DNA from: an uncultured Eubacteriales bacterium
Lineage (GTDB): Bacteria > Bacillota > Clostridia > Christensenellales > Borkfalkiaceae
DNA: 64,000 nucleotides
Assembly: GCA_900543915.1 (NCBI GenBank)
Contig: UQTB01000003.1
Location: forward strand, 1 to 64,000
Reading direction: 5' to 3'
The notes below the pieces were generated by a model that worked only from the letters and a program-made list of their open reading frames with translations, searched no databases and was not told the origin of the DNA. Position 1 is the stretch's first letter, and each line of letters starts with the position of its first letter. Position numbers and translations under genes: made by a program. This document shows, in pieces, positions 40,151 to 49,117 of this stretch.

Positions 40151-42097
40151 ATGAAACGCAATAAAAAGGGCTTTACGATTGTCGAGCTCGTCATCGTCAT
40201 TGCAGTCATCGCCATCCTGGCGGCCGTGCTGATCCCCACGTTTTCCAGCCTGATCAGGCGCGCGAACGAATCCAGCGATATCGTTTTGACCAAAAACATG
40301 AATACGATACTCGCAACCAGCGAAGGGACGGGCGAAGAACCCGAGACAATGTTCGACGTCATGAAACTGATGGACAAACACGGTTATAAGGTAGAAAACC
40401 TGAACCCGAGAGCGGGCGGCAATATGATTATCTGGGATCAGAACAACAATCGCATGATTTACGTCAATGAAGAGATGAAGGTACTGTATTCCGAAAACGG
40501 AGCGACGGTGGAGGAGGGCAACCGCTCGGGAAAATGGCTGACGGTAAAAGACGTTGCCACGATGGAAAAATGGCAGGGGTTCAGCTATTATCTGCCCGTG
40601 ACGATCGCAAGCGAAACGCCCATTACTTTCAGCGCGAATTCGGGGATCGATACCGGCGTAAGCGAATTGGATGCGGATATCGTTTACAATACGCAGGATG
40701 CGGAAACCATACAGCTGCGCGGTACAATTCAAAGCGTCGAGTTGTCTGCGCCGAACGCGGATGTCTACAATTATGCGGTAATTGAAAAAATGACCGTTAA
40801 ATCGGTAAAGGCGAGCTCCTATCACGAATGCGGGGAAGTCAAAGATTTTGTAATCGCGACGGGAAATTCCTCGGCGAATATCGTGATCGAGAATAACGCG
40901 ACGGTCGGCGCACTTTCGGTCAGCTCCGGCTCCGTCGGTACAAAACTGACGATCAAGGGCTATGTCTCTGAGCTCCGCTCTGAAGCGCTGCAAGGGATTG
41001 CCGCTTCGTTTGACGGCGGAAAGATCGCAAAGGTGAACGGTGCGGACGCAGCGGAAACAATCACTGGAATCGAGGGAACCAATAACATCGACGGTTTTTA
41101 CAACGCGATTTCCAGCTACAAAGAATTAAAGGAATTCGGCAATCGGGTCAACCAGGGCTCGACTTACGAGGGAATTACGATTTCGCTGATGGCGGATATC
41201 GAGATTCCGCAAGACTCCGGCTGGACGCCGATCGGCTTTGTCAGCCGCGATCTGTTTAAGAGCAGCACCTCGTCCGGCGCATATCGCTATTTTGCGGGGA
41301 TTTTTGAAGGAAACGGCCATACAATCAGCAATCTGAACAATAATGAATTTTCGACGATGAACATTATGGATTTCAGAACGGATAAATACGGTGACGAATC
41401 CAAGAAGAATTATGTGTTCGGGTTATTCGGCGTAGTACATAATGCGGAAATCAGAAATCTCACCATTGAAAGTATCGATGTCAAAAACAGCGCTTATTCT
41501 GAAGCGGTTGTCGACAGCGTCGGCGCCATTGTCGGCTATGTCGACGGCGGCGTCGTGATCGAGAACTGCCATGCAAAGAGCGGTTCGATTGAAGGGGAAG
41601 ACGGCGTCGGCGGAATCGTCGGACGGATTTATAACAATATCAACTCTTCGAAAACAGGCGAGGTCATAATCAGCGGCTGTAGTGCGGATCTCGATTTAAC
41701 CGTTGTCGATCAGAAGGGAGCGGGAATCGTCGGCTTCATTAGTTCGGCTGCGCAACTCGATGTAACGCTCGCGAACTGCACGTTTACGGGTAAAATCGAA
41801 ATAAAGGGACAAAACGGAACGTATCTGGGCGGTATTGTGGTAGCCAGCGGTTCTGTTCGCAGTCTGACGATCATGGCCTGTAAAAATGAAGGGACGCTTA
41901 CCTGGGCGGAAGTTCCTGCCGATGAGAATGAGTGTGTCGGCAAGATTCTCGGCACGCAGAATGCTCTGATTCCCAACCTGCGTTACAGCGAAACGGTTGC
42001 GGAAGATCCGGAGACTCTTGCGGTCATCGCTGGCTGGACACTTCAGGGAGAATTAAATCAGAAATGCGCATGGAACCGCATAGAAAATCAAGGATAA
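40151..42097 (+). CDS. Type IV pilin-like protein with long beta-rich body
   Basis: A 648-residue exported protein. The N-terminus is a class III prepilin signal, KKGFTIVELVIVIAVIAILA, with cleavage expected after G7 and the +5 glutamate present as E12. Residues 150-320 are beta-rich. Residues 330-620 contain GLUG-like and beta-helix-like repeats (AGIFEGNGHTISNLNN, VFGLFGVVHNAEIRNLTIES, GAIVGYVDGGVVIENCHAKSG, GGIVGRIYNN, AGIVGFISSAAQ). Ordinary pilins are about 150 residues. No prepilin peptidase, ATPase or platform gene is in the window. Probably a surface adhesin displayed by a pseudopilus machine encoded elsewhere. Confidence 0.82.
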   Translation: MKRNKKGFTIVELVIVIAVIAILAAVLIPTFSSLIRRANESSDIVLTKNMNTILATSEGTGEEPETMFDVMKLMDKHGYKVENLNPRAGGNMIIWDQNNNRMIYVNEEMKVLYSENGATVEEGNRSGKWLTVKDVATMEKWQGFSYYLPVTIASETPITFSANSGIDTGVSELDADIVYNTQDAETIQLRGTIQSVELSAPNADVYNYAVIEKMTVKSVKASSYHECGEVKDFVIATGNSSANIVIENNATVGALSVSSGSVGTKLTIKGYVSELRSEALQGIAASFDGGKIAKVNGADAAETITGIEGTNNIDGFYNAISSYKELKEFGNRVNQGSTYEGITISLMADIEIPQDSGWTPIGFVSRDLFKSSTSSGAYRYFAGIFEGNGHTISNLNNNEFSTMNIMDFRTDKYGDESKKNYVFGLFGVVHNAEIRNLTIESIDVKNSAYSEAVVDSVGAIVGYVDGGVVIENCHAKSGSIEGEDGVGGIVGRIYNNINSSKTGEVIISGCSADLDLTVVDQKGAGIVGFISSAAQLDVTLANCTFTGKIEIKGQNGTYLGGIVVASGSVRSLTIMACKNEGTLTWAEVPADENECVGKILGTQNALIPNLRYSETVAEDPETLAVIAGWTLQGELNQKCAWNRIENQG

Positions 42098-42106
42098 CGG
42101 AAAAAA

Positions 42107-42150
42107 TGAAAAAAGCGGCGCCGCCTTTCTTGGCGGCGCCGCTTTTTTCA
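42107..42150 (+). terminator. Terminator after the pilin-like gene
   Basis: A perfect 19-bp stem (42107-42125 with 42132-42150) around a six-base loop, with a GCGGCGCCGCC core and T-run. It is near-symmetrical and can work on both strands. Confidence 0.9.
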
Positions 42151-42161
42151 TGGCGCTTTCG

Positions 42162-42190
42162 CAAAAAAATCCCCCGGTTCTACCGAGGGG
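42162..42190 (-). terminator. Terminator for leftward transcription from the acyltransferase gene
   Basis: On the minus strand CCCC (42187-42190) and GGT pair with ACC and GGGG (42171-42174), followed by seven T at about 42163-42169. It lies about 300 bases past the end of the minus-strand acyltransferase gene. Confidence 0.6.
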
Positions 42191-42228
42191 AAGATAAGAT
42201 ATTTGAGCATTTTAATAATAGAAAGTAA

Positions 42229-42389
42229 CCTTATAGTTAAAGTTAATTCAGTTCGTTATAGAATAAGGAATCTGCTTTACAGGTGTGTGGAGCAACAAGA
42301 CGCTATAGTAAAAGCGATACCCTTTAACGGGTCGGCTGGTATTTTCCCTTTTTTGGGTATGAGCAAACCACCGGTTTCACCGGTGGTTT
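42229..42389 (+). ncRNA. Candidate structured RNA or mobile-element remnant
   Basis: A gene-free stretch with nested pairing: CCTTAT (42229-42234) with ATAAGG (42263-42268), CGCT (42301-42304) with AGCG (42313-42316), and ATACCC (42317-42322) with either GGGT (42329-42332) or GGGTAT (42355-42360). It ends in a 10-bp stem (42365-42374 with 42380-42389) and TTTT. The look recalls RNA-rich ends of IS200/IS605-like elements, but no transposase or TnpB is present. No RNA family is recognised. Confidence 0.32.
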
Positions 42390-42489
42390 TGATTGACCGG
42401 AATAAAATGCCGTTAAGTCAATATCTCAGATTGCAATGATAAACGAGCGCCCATCGTGCGAACTCCTTCCCGAACGGTGCCCGTTAGCC

Positions 42490-43773
42490 TTAATCTTTCC
42501 TGTGTGCGCGCGCATACAGAATATCGTTCGCAAAGGAGAGCTTGGTGAGCTGATCTTTTTTGCTGACGGCCAGCCAGTAGCTTTCATGGGCCGTGCTGAG
42601 ATCCACCATATCCCTTCCCTTAAAATTGGGGTGGAGGTATTCGATGTGCACGCCGTCCTGCGTTTCTGCCGGCCAAAATTCCGCAAGCGGCTCTCCGTAG
42701 ACGGTGCCGGTGAGCCGGAACCCCGTTTCGTCGTGCGTCAGTTTGCCCTTTCCGTGATAATAAACCGTCTTGGCGTTCGGCATGGTGTAGATATCCACGT
42801 CGTCTTCAAAGGCATATCTGCCCCCTTCGATCTCCGCCCGGATCTGTTCGGTCTGCCATTTCACCCAATCGGGCACGTGGTTGAATTTTTCCTCGCAGTT
42901 TATGGCTTTCAGCCGCCCCGTCTCGGTCAGTTCGTAGCTTGCGCCGCAGTGCTCGCAGGTGATCGCAGCACCTTCTCCGCGCATTTCAAACTCCGTCCCG
43001 CAGTGAGGGCACTGATAGAGGAGGGCATTCAGGTTGCGGGCGCGGTCGGGCATATCGATGACGATCTGATTGTCCTGCTGCCAGCGGAAATCATCCACCG
43101 TGAGCGCCTCTTTGACGCGGGAGAAGATCTCTTCCGCCGGGAGCGTTTTCACCTCTTCCTGCGTCACGATCTGGCGCACTTCGAGGGCGAGCGGGGATTT
43201 GGGGGAAAACGTCTTTCTCCACTGCGGACAGCCGATATAACAGCCGTGCATGGCCATCGTGACCACCGGGACGTCCAGGAATTTTGCCAGTTTTCCCACC
43301 GATTCCGGGATATAAGAGGTGCAGCCTTCCAGTGAGTACTTCGCTTCCGGGTACATCATCGTGGGGCAGGAAGGGATCTTCGTGACCGAATACTTCAGGT
43401 TTTTCAGAAGATTCAGATCCTTTATGAATTTCCGCTTTGCGATGATGCCCACGCGCCGCATCAGAAATTCGGTGAAATCGAAGATAGAATCCAGCGCGGC
43501 GACGTATGTCATGGAAACCGGCCACATGGCGTCTACCGCCAGCGCGAAGTCCAGCATGGAAGAGTGATTTGCCAAAATCAGGTAGGGCGGCTTGAGCCCC
43601 TCCATCTTTTGAAAATCGTACGTGCGCACTCTGCCTTTTAAAAATATCTTGGATATAAAATACGTCAGCGGCCGCAGCGCGCGCGGGCGCTTTACTTTTT
43701 TTGCGAAGTCGTATCGCTTTACCTCGTCTTTTTTCAGCCGGCAGATTTTTCCGGAAACCTTGCCCATGCCCAT
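42490..43773 (-). CDS. PlsC-type acyltransferase with internal zinc ribbon
   Basis: A 427-residue protein. Residues 55-240 form a lysophospholipid acyltransferase-like domain with the H-x4-D motif in LANHSSMLDF near residue 70 and the substrate motif MMYPEAKYS near 140. A zinc ribbon, CPHCG...CEHCG, lies near residues 255-280. A C-terminal beta-rich domain (about 310-427; TVYYHGKGKLTHDETGFRL) is unassigned. The ribbon and tail are absent from ordinary PlsC. It may acylate a lipid or glycolipid. ATG follows AAGGAGTGAACCAAT; ATG at the third codon is also possible. Single gene. Confidence 0.8.
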   Translation of the reverse strand: MGMGKVSGKICRLKKDEVKRYDFAKKVKRPRALRPLTYFISKIFLKGRVRTYDFQKMEGLKPPYLILANHSSMLDFALAVDAMWPVSMTYVAALDSIFDFTEFLMRRVGIIAKRKFIKDLNLLKNLKYSVTKIPSCPTMMYPEAKYSLEGCTSYIPESVGKLAKFLDVPVVTMAMHGCYIGCPQWRKTFSPKSPLALEVRQIVTQEEVKTLPAEEIFSRVKEALTVDDFRWQQDNQIVIDMPDRARNLNALLYQCPHCGTEFEMRGEGAAITCEHCGASYELTETGRLKAINCEEKFNHVPDWVKWQTEQIRAEIEGGRYAFEDDVDIYTMPNAKTVYYHGKGKLTHDETGFRLTGTVYGEPLAEFWPAETQDGVHIEYLHPNFKGRDMVDLSTAHESYWLAVSKKDQLTKLSFANDILYARAHRKD

Positions 43774-43981
43774 ATTGGTTCACTCCTTAGCGCGGCGCGG
43801 AATGCGTCCGCGGATTTTCGTTTGCCTGTACAGTATACCATATTCGGCGTACGAACGCAAGCTAATCGCGCGGGCGGGCGCATTTTTCGCCGATGCCTGC
43901 GCGCGCGGGGGGCCGGAAGGCGGCGATCTGAATTTTTTTGTATTTTTAAACAAGTTTTCGCATGAAACTGCTTTCAAATTA

Positions 43982-44010
43982 TTGTGATTTATCATAAAAT
44001 GTGATATATT
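43982..44010 (+). promoter_or_regulatory. Promoter of gdhA
   Basis: TTGTGA (43982-43987), 17 bases, TATATT (44005-44010). The surrounding 100 bases are AT-rich; the start codon follows a CGGAGG site. Confidence 0.58.
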
Positions 44011-44052
44011 ATTTAATATTAAAGAAAATTATTATTCGGAGGTATAAAAAAT

Positions 44053-45399
44053 ATGCAGATAAAAAATGCCTATTTGTCCGAGCTTTTAGAGCGCGTAAAG
44101 GCGAGAAACCGCGGAGAACCCGAATTCATACAGGCGGTGACGGAAGTGTTAAGCACGCTGGAACCGGTGGCAGAGGCGCGCCCCGACCTCATAGAGGCGG
44201 GAGTGTTCGAGCGCATCGTGGAGCCCGAGCGGCAGATCATGTTCCGCGTCCCGTGGGTGGATGACGGCGGAACGGTGCGGGTCAACCGCGGGTTCCGCGT
44301 TCAGTTCAATTCGGCGATCGGTCCCTATAAGGGGGGAATCCGCCTGCATCCCTCCGTATATCTGGGAATCATCAAATTCCTCGGATTTGAACAGATCTTC
44401 AAAAACAGCCTGACGACGCTTCCGATGGGCGGCGCGAAGGGGGGCTCCGATTTCGATCCCAAGGGAAAAAGCGACGGGGAGATCATGCGGTTCTGCCAGT
44501 CCTTTATGTCCGAGCTGTACCGCCATATCGGCCCTGATCTGGACGTTCCCGCCGGGGATATCGGTACGGGCGCGCGCGAAGTGGGCTTTCTGTTCGGCCA
44601 GTATAAGCGCCTGAAAAACGAATGGAGCGGCGTTCTTACCGGAAAGGGGCTCACATACGGCGGTTCTCTCGCGCGGACGGAGGCGACCGGATACGGCCTC
44701 TGCTATTTCACGGAGGAAATGCTGAAAGCCAACGGAAAATCCTTTCAGGGGAGCCGCGTTGCCATCTCCGGTTCGGGCAACGTCGCCATCTACGCGGCGG
44801 AGAAGGCGGCGCAGATGGGCGCGCTCGTCGTCACGATGTCCGATTCGGACGGATATATTTACGACCCGGACGGCGTGGACTTGAACGCCGTCAAGCAGAT
44901 CAAGGAAGCAGATCGCAAGCGCATCTCCGAATATCTGAAATACCGTCCCAACGCCGTTTATACGGAGGGCTGCGCAGGCGTCTGGTCCGTCCAGTGCGAC
45001 ATCGCCCTGCCATGCGCCACGCAGAACGAAATTGACGGCGCCTCCGCGGAATTGCTCGCAAAGAACGGCTGCTGGGCGGTTTCGGAGGGCGCAAATATGC
45101 CTTCCACGCCCGAGGCGATCGAGGTTTACTTTGCGAACAACATGCTGTACGGCCCCGCAAAGGCGGCGAATGCGGGCGGCGTGGCGGTCTCCGGCCTGGA
45201 AATGAGCCAGAACTCGCTCCGCCTTTCCTGGACCTTTGAAGAGGTGGACGAGAAACTGAAGGCAATCATGCGCTCCATCTTTGCGGCATGCGACGAAGCC
45301 GCGGCGGAATACGGGCTGAAGGGAAACTATATGGCGGGGGCGAACATCGCCGGGTTCCTGAAAGTGGCGGAGGCCATGAAAGCGCAGGGCTGCGTATAG
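44053..45399 (+). CDS. gdhA: Glutamate dehydrogenase (probably NADP-specific)
   Basis: Interconverts 2-oxoglutarate plus ammonia and glutamate, the usual ammonia-assimilation route when ammonia is plentiful. 448 residues, hexameric type. It has YKGGIRLHPSVYLGIIKFLGFEQIFKN and the active-site lysine segment PMGGAKGGSDFDPKGKSDGE. The dinucleotide fold carries SGSGNVAIYAAEKA, and VSEGANMPSTPEAIE follows. Single gene with its own promoter and two downstream terminators. Confidence 0.97.
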   Translation: MQIKNAYLSELLERVKARNRGEPEFIQAVTEVLSTLEPVAEARPDLIEAGVFERIVEPERQIMFRVPWVDDGGTVRVNRGFRVQFNSAIGPYKGGIRLHPSVYLGIIKFLGFEQIFKNSLTTLPMGGAKGGSDFDPKGKSDGEIMRFCQSFMSELYRHIGPDLDVPAGDIGTGAREVGFLFGQYKRLKNEWSGVLTGKGLTYGGSLARTEATGYGLCYFTEEMLKANGKSFQGSRVAISGSGNVAIYAAEKAAQMGALVVTMSDSDGYIYDPDGVDLNAVKQIKEADRKRISEYLKYRPNAVYTEGCAGVWSVQCDIALPCATQNEIDGASAELLAKNGCWAVSEGANMPSTPEAIEVYFANNMLYGPAKAANAGGVAVSGLEMSQNSLRLSWTFEEVDEKLKAIMRSIFAACDEAAAEYGLKGNYMAGANIAGFLKVAEAMKAQGCV

Positions 45400-45409
45400 G
45401 CACAAAAAA

Positions 45410-45432
45410 AGCGGCGGGTTCCGCCGCTCTTT
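45410..45432 (+). terminator. First terminator after gdhA
   Basis: AGCGGCGG (45410-45417) with CCGCCGCT (45421-45428), loop GTT, then a short T-run. Confidence 0.72.
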
Positions 45433-45448
45433 CAATTTAATTCAGAGA

Positions 45449-45481
45449 AACGACAGGAAAGCCCTTTCCCGTCGTTTTTTT
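45449..45481 (+). terminator. Second terminator after gdhA
   Basis: ACGAC (45450-45454) and GGAAAG pair with CTTTCC and GTCGT (45471-45475), one mismatch inside, then seven T. The next 160 bases hold no gene beyond the promoter noted below. Confidence 0.78.
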
Positions 45482-45642
45482 CGCTGCGGCTATGACAAGG
45501 AGATCCCCGGCGGAGCGTTTAAAAGGTAAGCGGCGGGGGAGAAAAAAAGCCGGCGGTTAGGGGAAAGACCAGAGAAAATTATATCACGAACGATCAGGAG
45601 AGCGCACGATACGTTGCAAACAGAATAAGCGCGTTTTTTTGT

Positions 45643-45671
45643 TTTACTTTTCCATTTGTTTGATCTATAAT
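45643..45671 (+). promoter_or_regulatory. Promoter of the GNAT gene
   Basis: TTTACT (45643-45648), 17 bases, perfect TATAAT (45666-45671); the start codon is 28 bases on. Confidence 0.72.
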
Positions 45672-45698
45672 GAAAAAGATAAACGGTAATTTGGCGAT

Positions 45699-46307
45699 AT
45701 GGAAATAAGGGAATTAAGAAAGAAAGACCATAAAAAGGTTATACAATTTGCTATAAAAGGGATGCACTTCGAGTTGTATCTTAAAAATAAATTTTTGCTC
45801 AACGCATACGGCAAATATTTTTGGTATTTAGAATACACCAACGCTTCTCAGGTGATAGCTGCATATGAAGGGGATAAACTATCGGGTGTTTTGATTGCCG
45901 ATATGAAGGGCGAGAGAAAACCGTATAAGTCATTTTGGAAAAAATTTTATATTAAATTTATAGATTGTATTCAGAAAATATTTTTCAGGGGCGGCATTGT
46001 GCCGTATGACGAAGCCAATAAGGAAATGCTTGAGTTATATACCCTAAAATATTCGCCTGACGGAGAAATCCGATTTTTGGCGGCGGACCCGGATGCTAAA
46101 GTCAGAGGCATAGGCACAATGCTCTTAAATGAACTTGAACAAAGAGAAAAAGGGAAAGAAATCTATCTTTTTACGGATAATCAATGCACATATCAATTCT
46201 ATGAGCACAGAGGGTTTGAGCGGATAAACGAAAAAGATATTGTGCTTGAATTGCAAGAAGAGATAAACCTTAAATGCTTCTTGTATAGAAAATTGATCGG
46301 CAAATAA
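45699..46307 (+). CDS. GNAT family N-acetyltransferase
   Basis: 202 residues. The acetyl-CoA loop is VRGIGTMLLNELEQRE near residue 145, followed by LFTDNQCTYQFYEHRGFER, the typical C-terminal GNAT block. Residues 75-100 are an insertion rich in Lys and Phe. The gene is clearly more AT-rich than its neighbours and has its own promoter and terminator, so it looks like a recent arrival. Substrate unknown. Confidence 0.87.
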   Translation: MEIRELRKKDHKKVIQFAIKGMHFELYLKNKFLLNAYGKYFWYLEYTNASQVIAAYEGDKLSGVLIADMKGERKPYKSFWKKFYIKFIDCIQKIFFRGGIVPYDEANKEMLELYTLKYSPDGEIRFLAADPDAKVRGIGTMLLNELEQREKGKEIYLFTDNQCTYQFYEHRGFERINEKDIVLELQEEINLKCFLYRKLIGK

Positions 46308-46329
46308 ATTACAGTTCAGCGGGCGATAA

Positions 46330-46362
46330 AAAGAGCGAAGAAATTTAATTTCTTCGCTCTTT
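46330..46362. terminator. Bidirectional terminator between GNAT and dockerin genes
   Basis: A perfect 15-bp stem (46330-46344 with 46348-46362) with AAA at the start and TTT at the end of the arms, between convergent genes. Confidence 0.85.
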
Positions 46363-46408
46363 CAGTCTCTGTAAAAATTGTCCTTTTTTCCGTCCGCTCT
46401 TTTGGAGG

Positions 46409-47128
46409 CTATTCGTTTCTCCCTGCGATGTAGGAGAGAAGCTGTTGATAGTCGTACTCGTCGTATTTGCCGTTGTTGTTATAGTCGTATTTCTTTTCAA
46501 AATTGTATTCCTGTTCGAGGATCATCTGCCGATAGAAGATTGCGTCGCGGATATCCAGCACGCCGTCCCCGTTGACGTCCAGGTCGATCCCCAGGGTCAC
46601 GTAACAGGTCAGCACCTTGTATTTGTGTTCCGCCTTGGTCAGCGCGTACAGGGTGACGCGGTAGGTCGCAACAGAGAGGGGCGCCGTGGGGATATAGACG
46701 TCAATTCCCACATCCGCGTCCGGATTGACGGAAGCGTATTCCGGATGCGCCGCAAGAACGTCCTCGCGCGTCTCCGGTTCAAAGTATACGATGTCGCCGT
46801 TGCTGTACGTGCCGTTTGCGAGCAGTCTGTCCAGCTGATAGCCGTACGCCTCGATCCCCTCTTCGCAGAGCGACCAGCCGCGGATGTGGTTGCCGCGCGC
46901 GTCGATTTCGATGGGGGAGCTCTGCGGCACGGTAACGGCAGAAGATCCGTTCGTAAAACCGCTCTTTTTGTGGAAGGCTTCGTCTATGTTGTTGATCTGA
47001 ACGACGTTCGCCGTCGCGTAATCGTCGTATTTGCTCCCGTCTTCGATGACCGCGGCGGAAGCCGCACCGACGAAACAGAACGCGAGCGCGCAGGTCAGAC
47101 TCGCGGCAGCGGTAATCAATTTTTTCAT
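46409..47128 (-). CDS. Secreted protein with dockerin-like domain
   Basis: 239 residues. A Sec signal peptide (KKLITAAASLTCALAFCFVG, cut after ASA near residue 25) precedes an unassigned beta-rich region. The C-terminal 60 residues have two calcium-loop segments: DLDVNGDGVLDIRDAIFYRQ and YDYNNNGKYDEYDYQQLLSY, as in type I dockerins. Dockerins attach secreted proteins to cohesins. It is the last gene of a minus-strand operon that starts with a lipoprotein whose C-terminal half could be cohesin-like. Confidence 0.8.
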   Translation of the reverse strand: MKKLITAAASLTCALAFCFVGAASAAVIEDGSKYDDYATANVVQINNIDEAFHKKSGFTNGSSAVTVPQSSPIEIDARGNHIRGWSLCEEGIEAYGYQLDRLLANGTYSNGDIVYFEPETREDVLAAHPEYASVNPDADVGIDVYIPTAPLSVATYRVTLYALTKAEHKYKVLTCYVTLGIDLDVNGDGVLDIRDAIFYRQMILEQEYNFEKKYDYNNNGKYDEYDYQQLLSYIAGRNE

Positions 47129-47138
47129 AGCAACCTCC

Positions 47139-49076
47139 TTATTTCGCCGTATAGACGTAATTGATGCGTCCGAGCGGGGCGACGTCTCCGTTGACGTACA
47201 GCTCGGTGACGCTGAAATCCTTTTGCAGGTGATCCGTCACTTTCAGTTCGAGGGTGAAAGCGTCTTCCGTGATGCCGAGCGCGCTCTTCGGCACTTTGAC
47301 CAGCATCTGGTTTCCGCTGACGACATACGTGCATTCCGCGCCGGAAACCTCCGTAAAACTTTCGCCCGCGATCTTGTGAAGGGAGGCGGTGCCGTCTGCG
47401 GAAGCGCGGTTTAAGACGTAGTTGAGTCCGTTCCATCCTCCGGGTTGACCCGTACCGATAAAGATGTTCATCCAGCTGGTGTCCGTTGCCTGCCGCTCCG
47501 TAATCGCGTCAGCCGTCGTCACCAGAAAGTAGAGATTTTCCGCGTCCTTCGCCGCTTTGAGGGAGAGAATGTCATTGCGGCCGGTTTTGTTCTGCACCTT
47601 TGCGTTGAAGGCGTCCCGGGTGTCGCGCACCTCGCAGGAATTTGCAAAGGAGAGGAACTCCGTCGCCCCTTCCCACTCTTCGGCGACGATCCTGTCGGCC
47701 GTGATCGCGCGGTCCTGTCCGTCCGCATAGGCGCCGCCCGTTCCCGTGAATTTGAAGTCGCGGATATACTTGCACATCAGAAGGTAACAGTTGTCCGAAT
47801 AGCTGTGTTCGCCCTCCGCCATCATTTCGATGTCGCGCGAGAATTCCAGGTTCACCAGGTCGCACATGGCGGCTTTGAGGTCGTCATAGTAGGTCATCAT
47901 GCCCGGGGAAGGCCAGTTTCCCGCAATCCACTCGTTCCAGCCGAGAATCATCACCATGCTCGCGTCATCGTCGTTCAGGGGCGCTTCCCACTGCTGGCGG
48001 AAATTTTCGTTGCGCAGAATCCGCTCTTCGTCATCATAGGCGTTCTGACTGTTCTTGAAATCGTAGCCCCGCCCGTGATTGAGGTTGTAGACCTCGTCCG
48101 GCGTCTGATTTTTGTTGTTTCTGGTGGTTAAACCATCCTGCAGGAGGAGGCGGGCGTAAACGCTGTCGCTGAACTGAATGCCGCCCTGTCCCACGCCCGT
48201 ATGCTGGGCGATGGAGACCGCGTAAATATTGCCGCCCAGCTGCGCGTCGTAAAACGCGGTCTGCGGATAAGCCCAGTCGATCCAGGGAAAGCCGTTTTCG
48301 ATGGGCTGCTCGGTGGGCCACTGTGCCTGCTTGACGTAGAAATAGTCCTTGATGGTATTCTGCTGGGCCTCCGTGCCGCCGTCAAATTTGCAGGTGATCC
48401 AGGGCTTGGAGCCGTTTCCGCGGAACCAGCAGTCCTCGTATTTTTCATTCTGATAAAATTGATTGTACAGGCTCATCACGGTACTGACCGAGCTGGTATT
48501 CGTGAGGAACAGAACCTGCGGCACGGGGAGCCCTGCGGCGCGGTACTCGGCGATGCAGTCCAAAAGAACGGTCACGGCGTCCGGATAGGTCAGCGCGTTG
48601 GTGGTGTCCAGCGCGAGATAGTCGATCCCCGCGAGCGCGAAGAGCTGCAGGTGCTTGCGGATCACCCATTCGTCGTCCGATTCATAATAGCCGTACATGG
48701 GCTCGCCCCAGTAGCGGTACTGCGTCGAGTCGGACTGCTGGAATCCCAAAACGTGATTTTTAAAGTTTTCGCGCGCGTTGTCTCCGTAGTAGACCGCGTT
48801 TACGTTTTTCTCGCCGTTCATGACTTCCGGCGTGTCGAACCCCAGCCACAGGCAGTAAAAGATGCCCACGTATTTGCGGTTGCTGTAAGCGTCTGCCGCG
48901 CCGAAGCTGTCTCCGTAGTCTCCGCTTGCCGATGTGGACATAATGCCCGCCTGGGCAGTCGTATTGAGTCTGTCCACTTTATCAATCATCTCCTCTGTAA
49001 TGATGCACCCGCCGCTGCTCAGCGCGATGACGGCCGAGGCTGCGACAGAGAGCATTTTCATCCATATTTTTTTCAT
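47139..49076 (-). CDS. GH99/WbsX-like glycoside hydrolase, lipoprotein
   Basis: 645 residues. An N-terminal signal ends at SSGGC, a plausible lipid-attachment cysteine near residue 24. Residues 60-420 look like a TIM-barrel of the GH99/WbsX type: KYVGIFYCLWLGFD at the first strand, YWGEPMYGYYESDDEWVIRKH, LALDTTN, and the acidic motif ILGWNEW. Residues 480-645 look like a CBM9/DOMON-type sandwich (GRNDILSLKAAKDAENLYFLV...WMNIFIG...GLNYVLNR). It is a clear paralogue of the gene at 61460-63415. GH99 enzymes cut alpha-mannosidic linkages, but the exact activity here is not predictable. I use ATG 49076 after AAGGAGAAGAAACT; an upstream ATG at 49121 lacks a site. Confidence 0.77.
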   Translation of the reverse strand: MKKIWMKMLSVAASAVIALSSGGCIITEEMIDKVDRLNTTAQAGIMSTSASGDYGDSFGAADAYSNRKYVGIFYCLWLGFDTPEVMNGEKNVNAVYYGDNARENFKNHVLGFQQSDSTQYRYWGEPMYGYYESDDEWVIRKHLQLFALAGIDYLALDTTNALTYPDAVTVLLDCIAEYRAAGLPVPQVLFLTNTSSVSTVMSLYNQFYQNEKYEDCWFRGNGSKPWITCKFDGGTEAQQNTIKDYFYVKQAQWPTEQPIENGFPWIDWAYPQTAFYDAQLGGNIYAVSIAQHTGVGQGGIQFSDSVYARLLLQDGLTTRNNKNQTPDEVYNLNHGRGYDFKNSQNAYDDEERILRNENFRQQWEAPLNDDDASMVMILGWNEWIAGNWPSPGMMTYYDDLKAAMCDLVNLEFSRDIEMMAEGEHSYSDNCYLLMCKYIRDFKFTGTGGAYADGQDRAITADRIVAEEWEGATEFLSFANSCEVRDTRDAFNAKVQNKTGRNDILSLKAAKDAENLYFLVTTADAITERQATDTSWMNIFIGTGQPGGWNGLNYVLNRASADGTASLHKIAGESFTEVSGAECTYVVSGNQMLVKVPKSALGITEDAFTLELKVTDHLQKDFSVTELYVNGDVAPLGRINYVYTAK

Positions 49077-49117
49077 AGTTTCTTCTCCTTGCCTATTTTT
49101 CAGATTGGGAGCTGCGG

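Noticed and set aside
42229..42389. Calling this stretch an IS200/IS605 element
   Set aside because: No TnpA or TnpB sequence lies within reach, so only a structured-RNA or remnant candidate is reported.
42490..43335. Plus-strand frame opposite the acyltransferase gene
   Set aside because: The minus strand has the H-x4-D motif, zinc ribbon and ribosome site; the plus strand has none.
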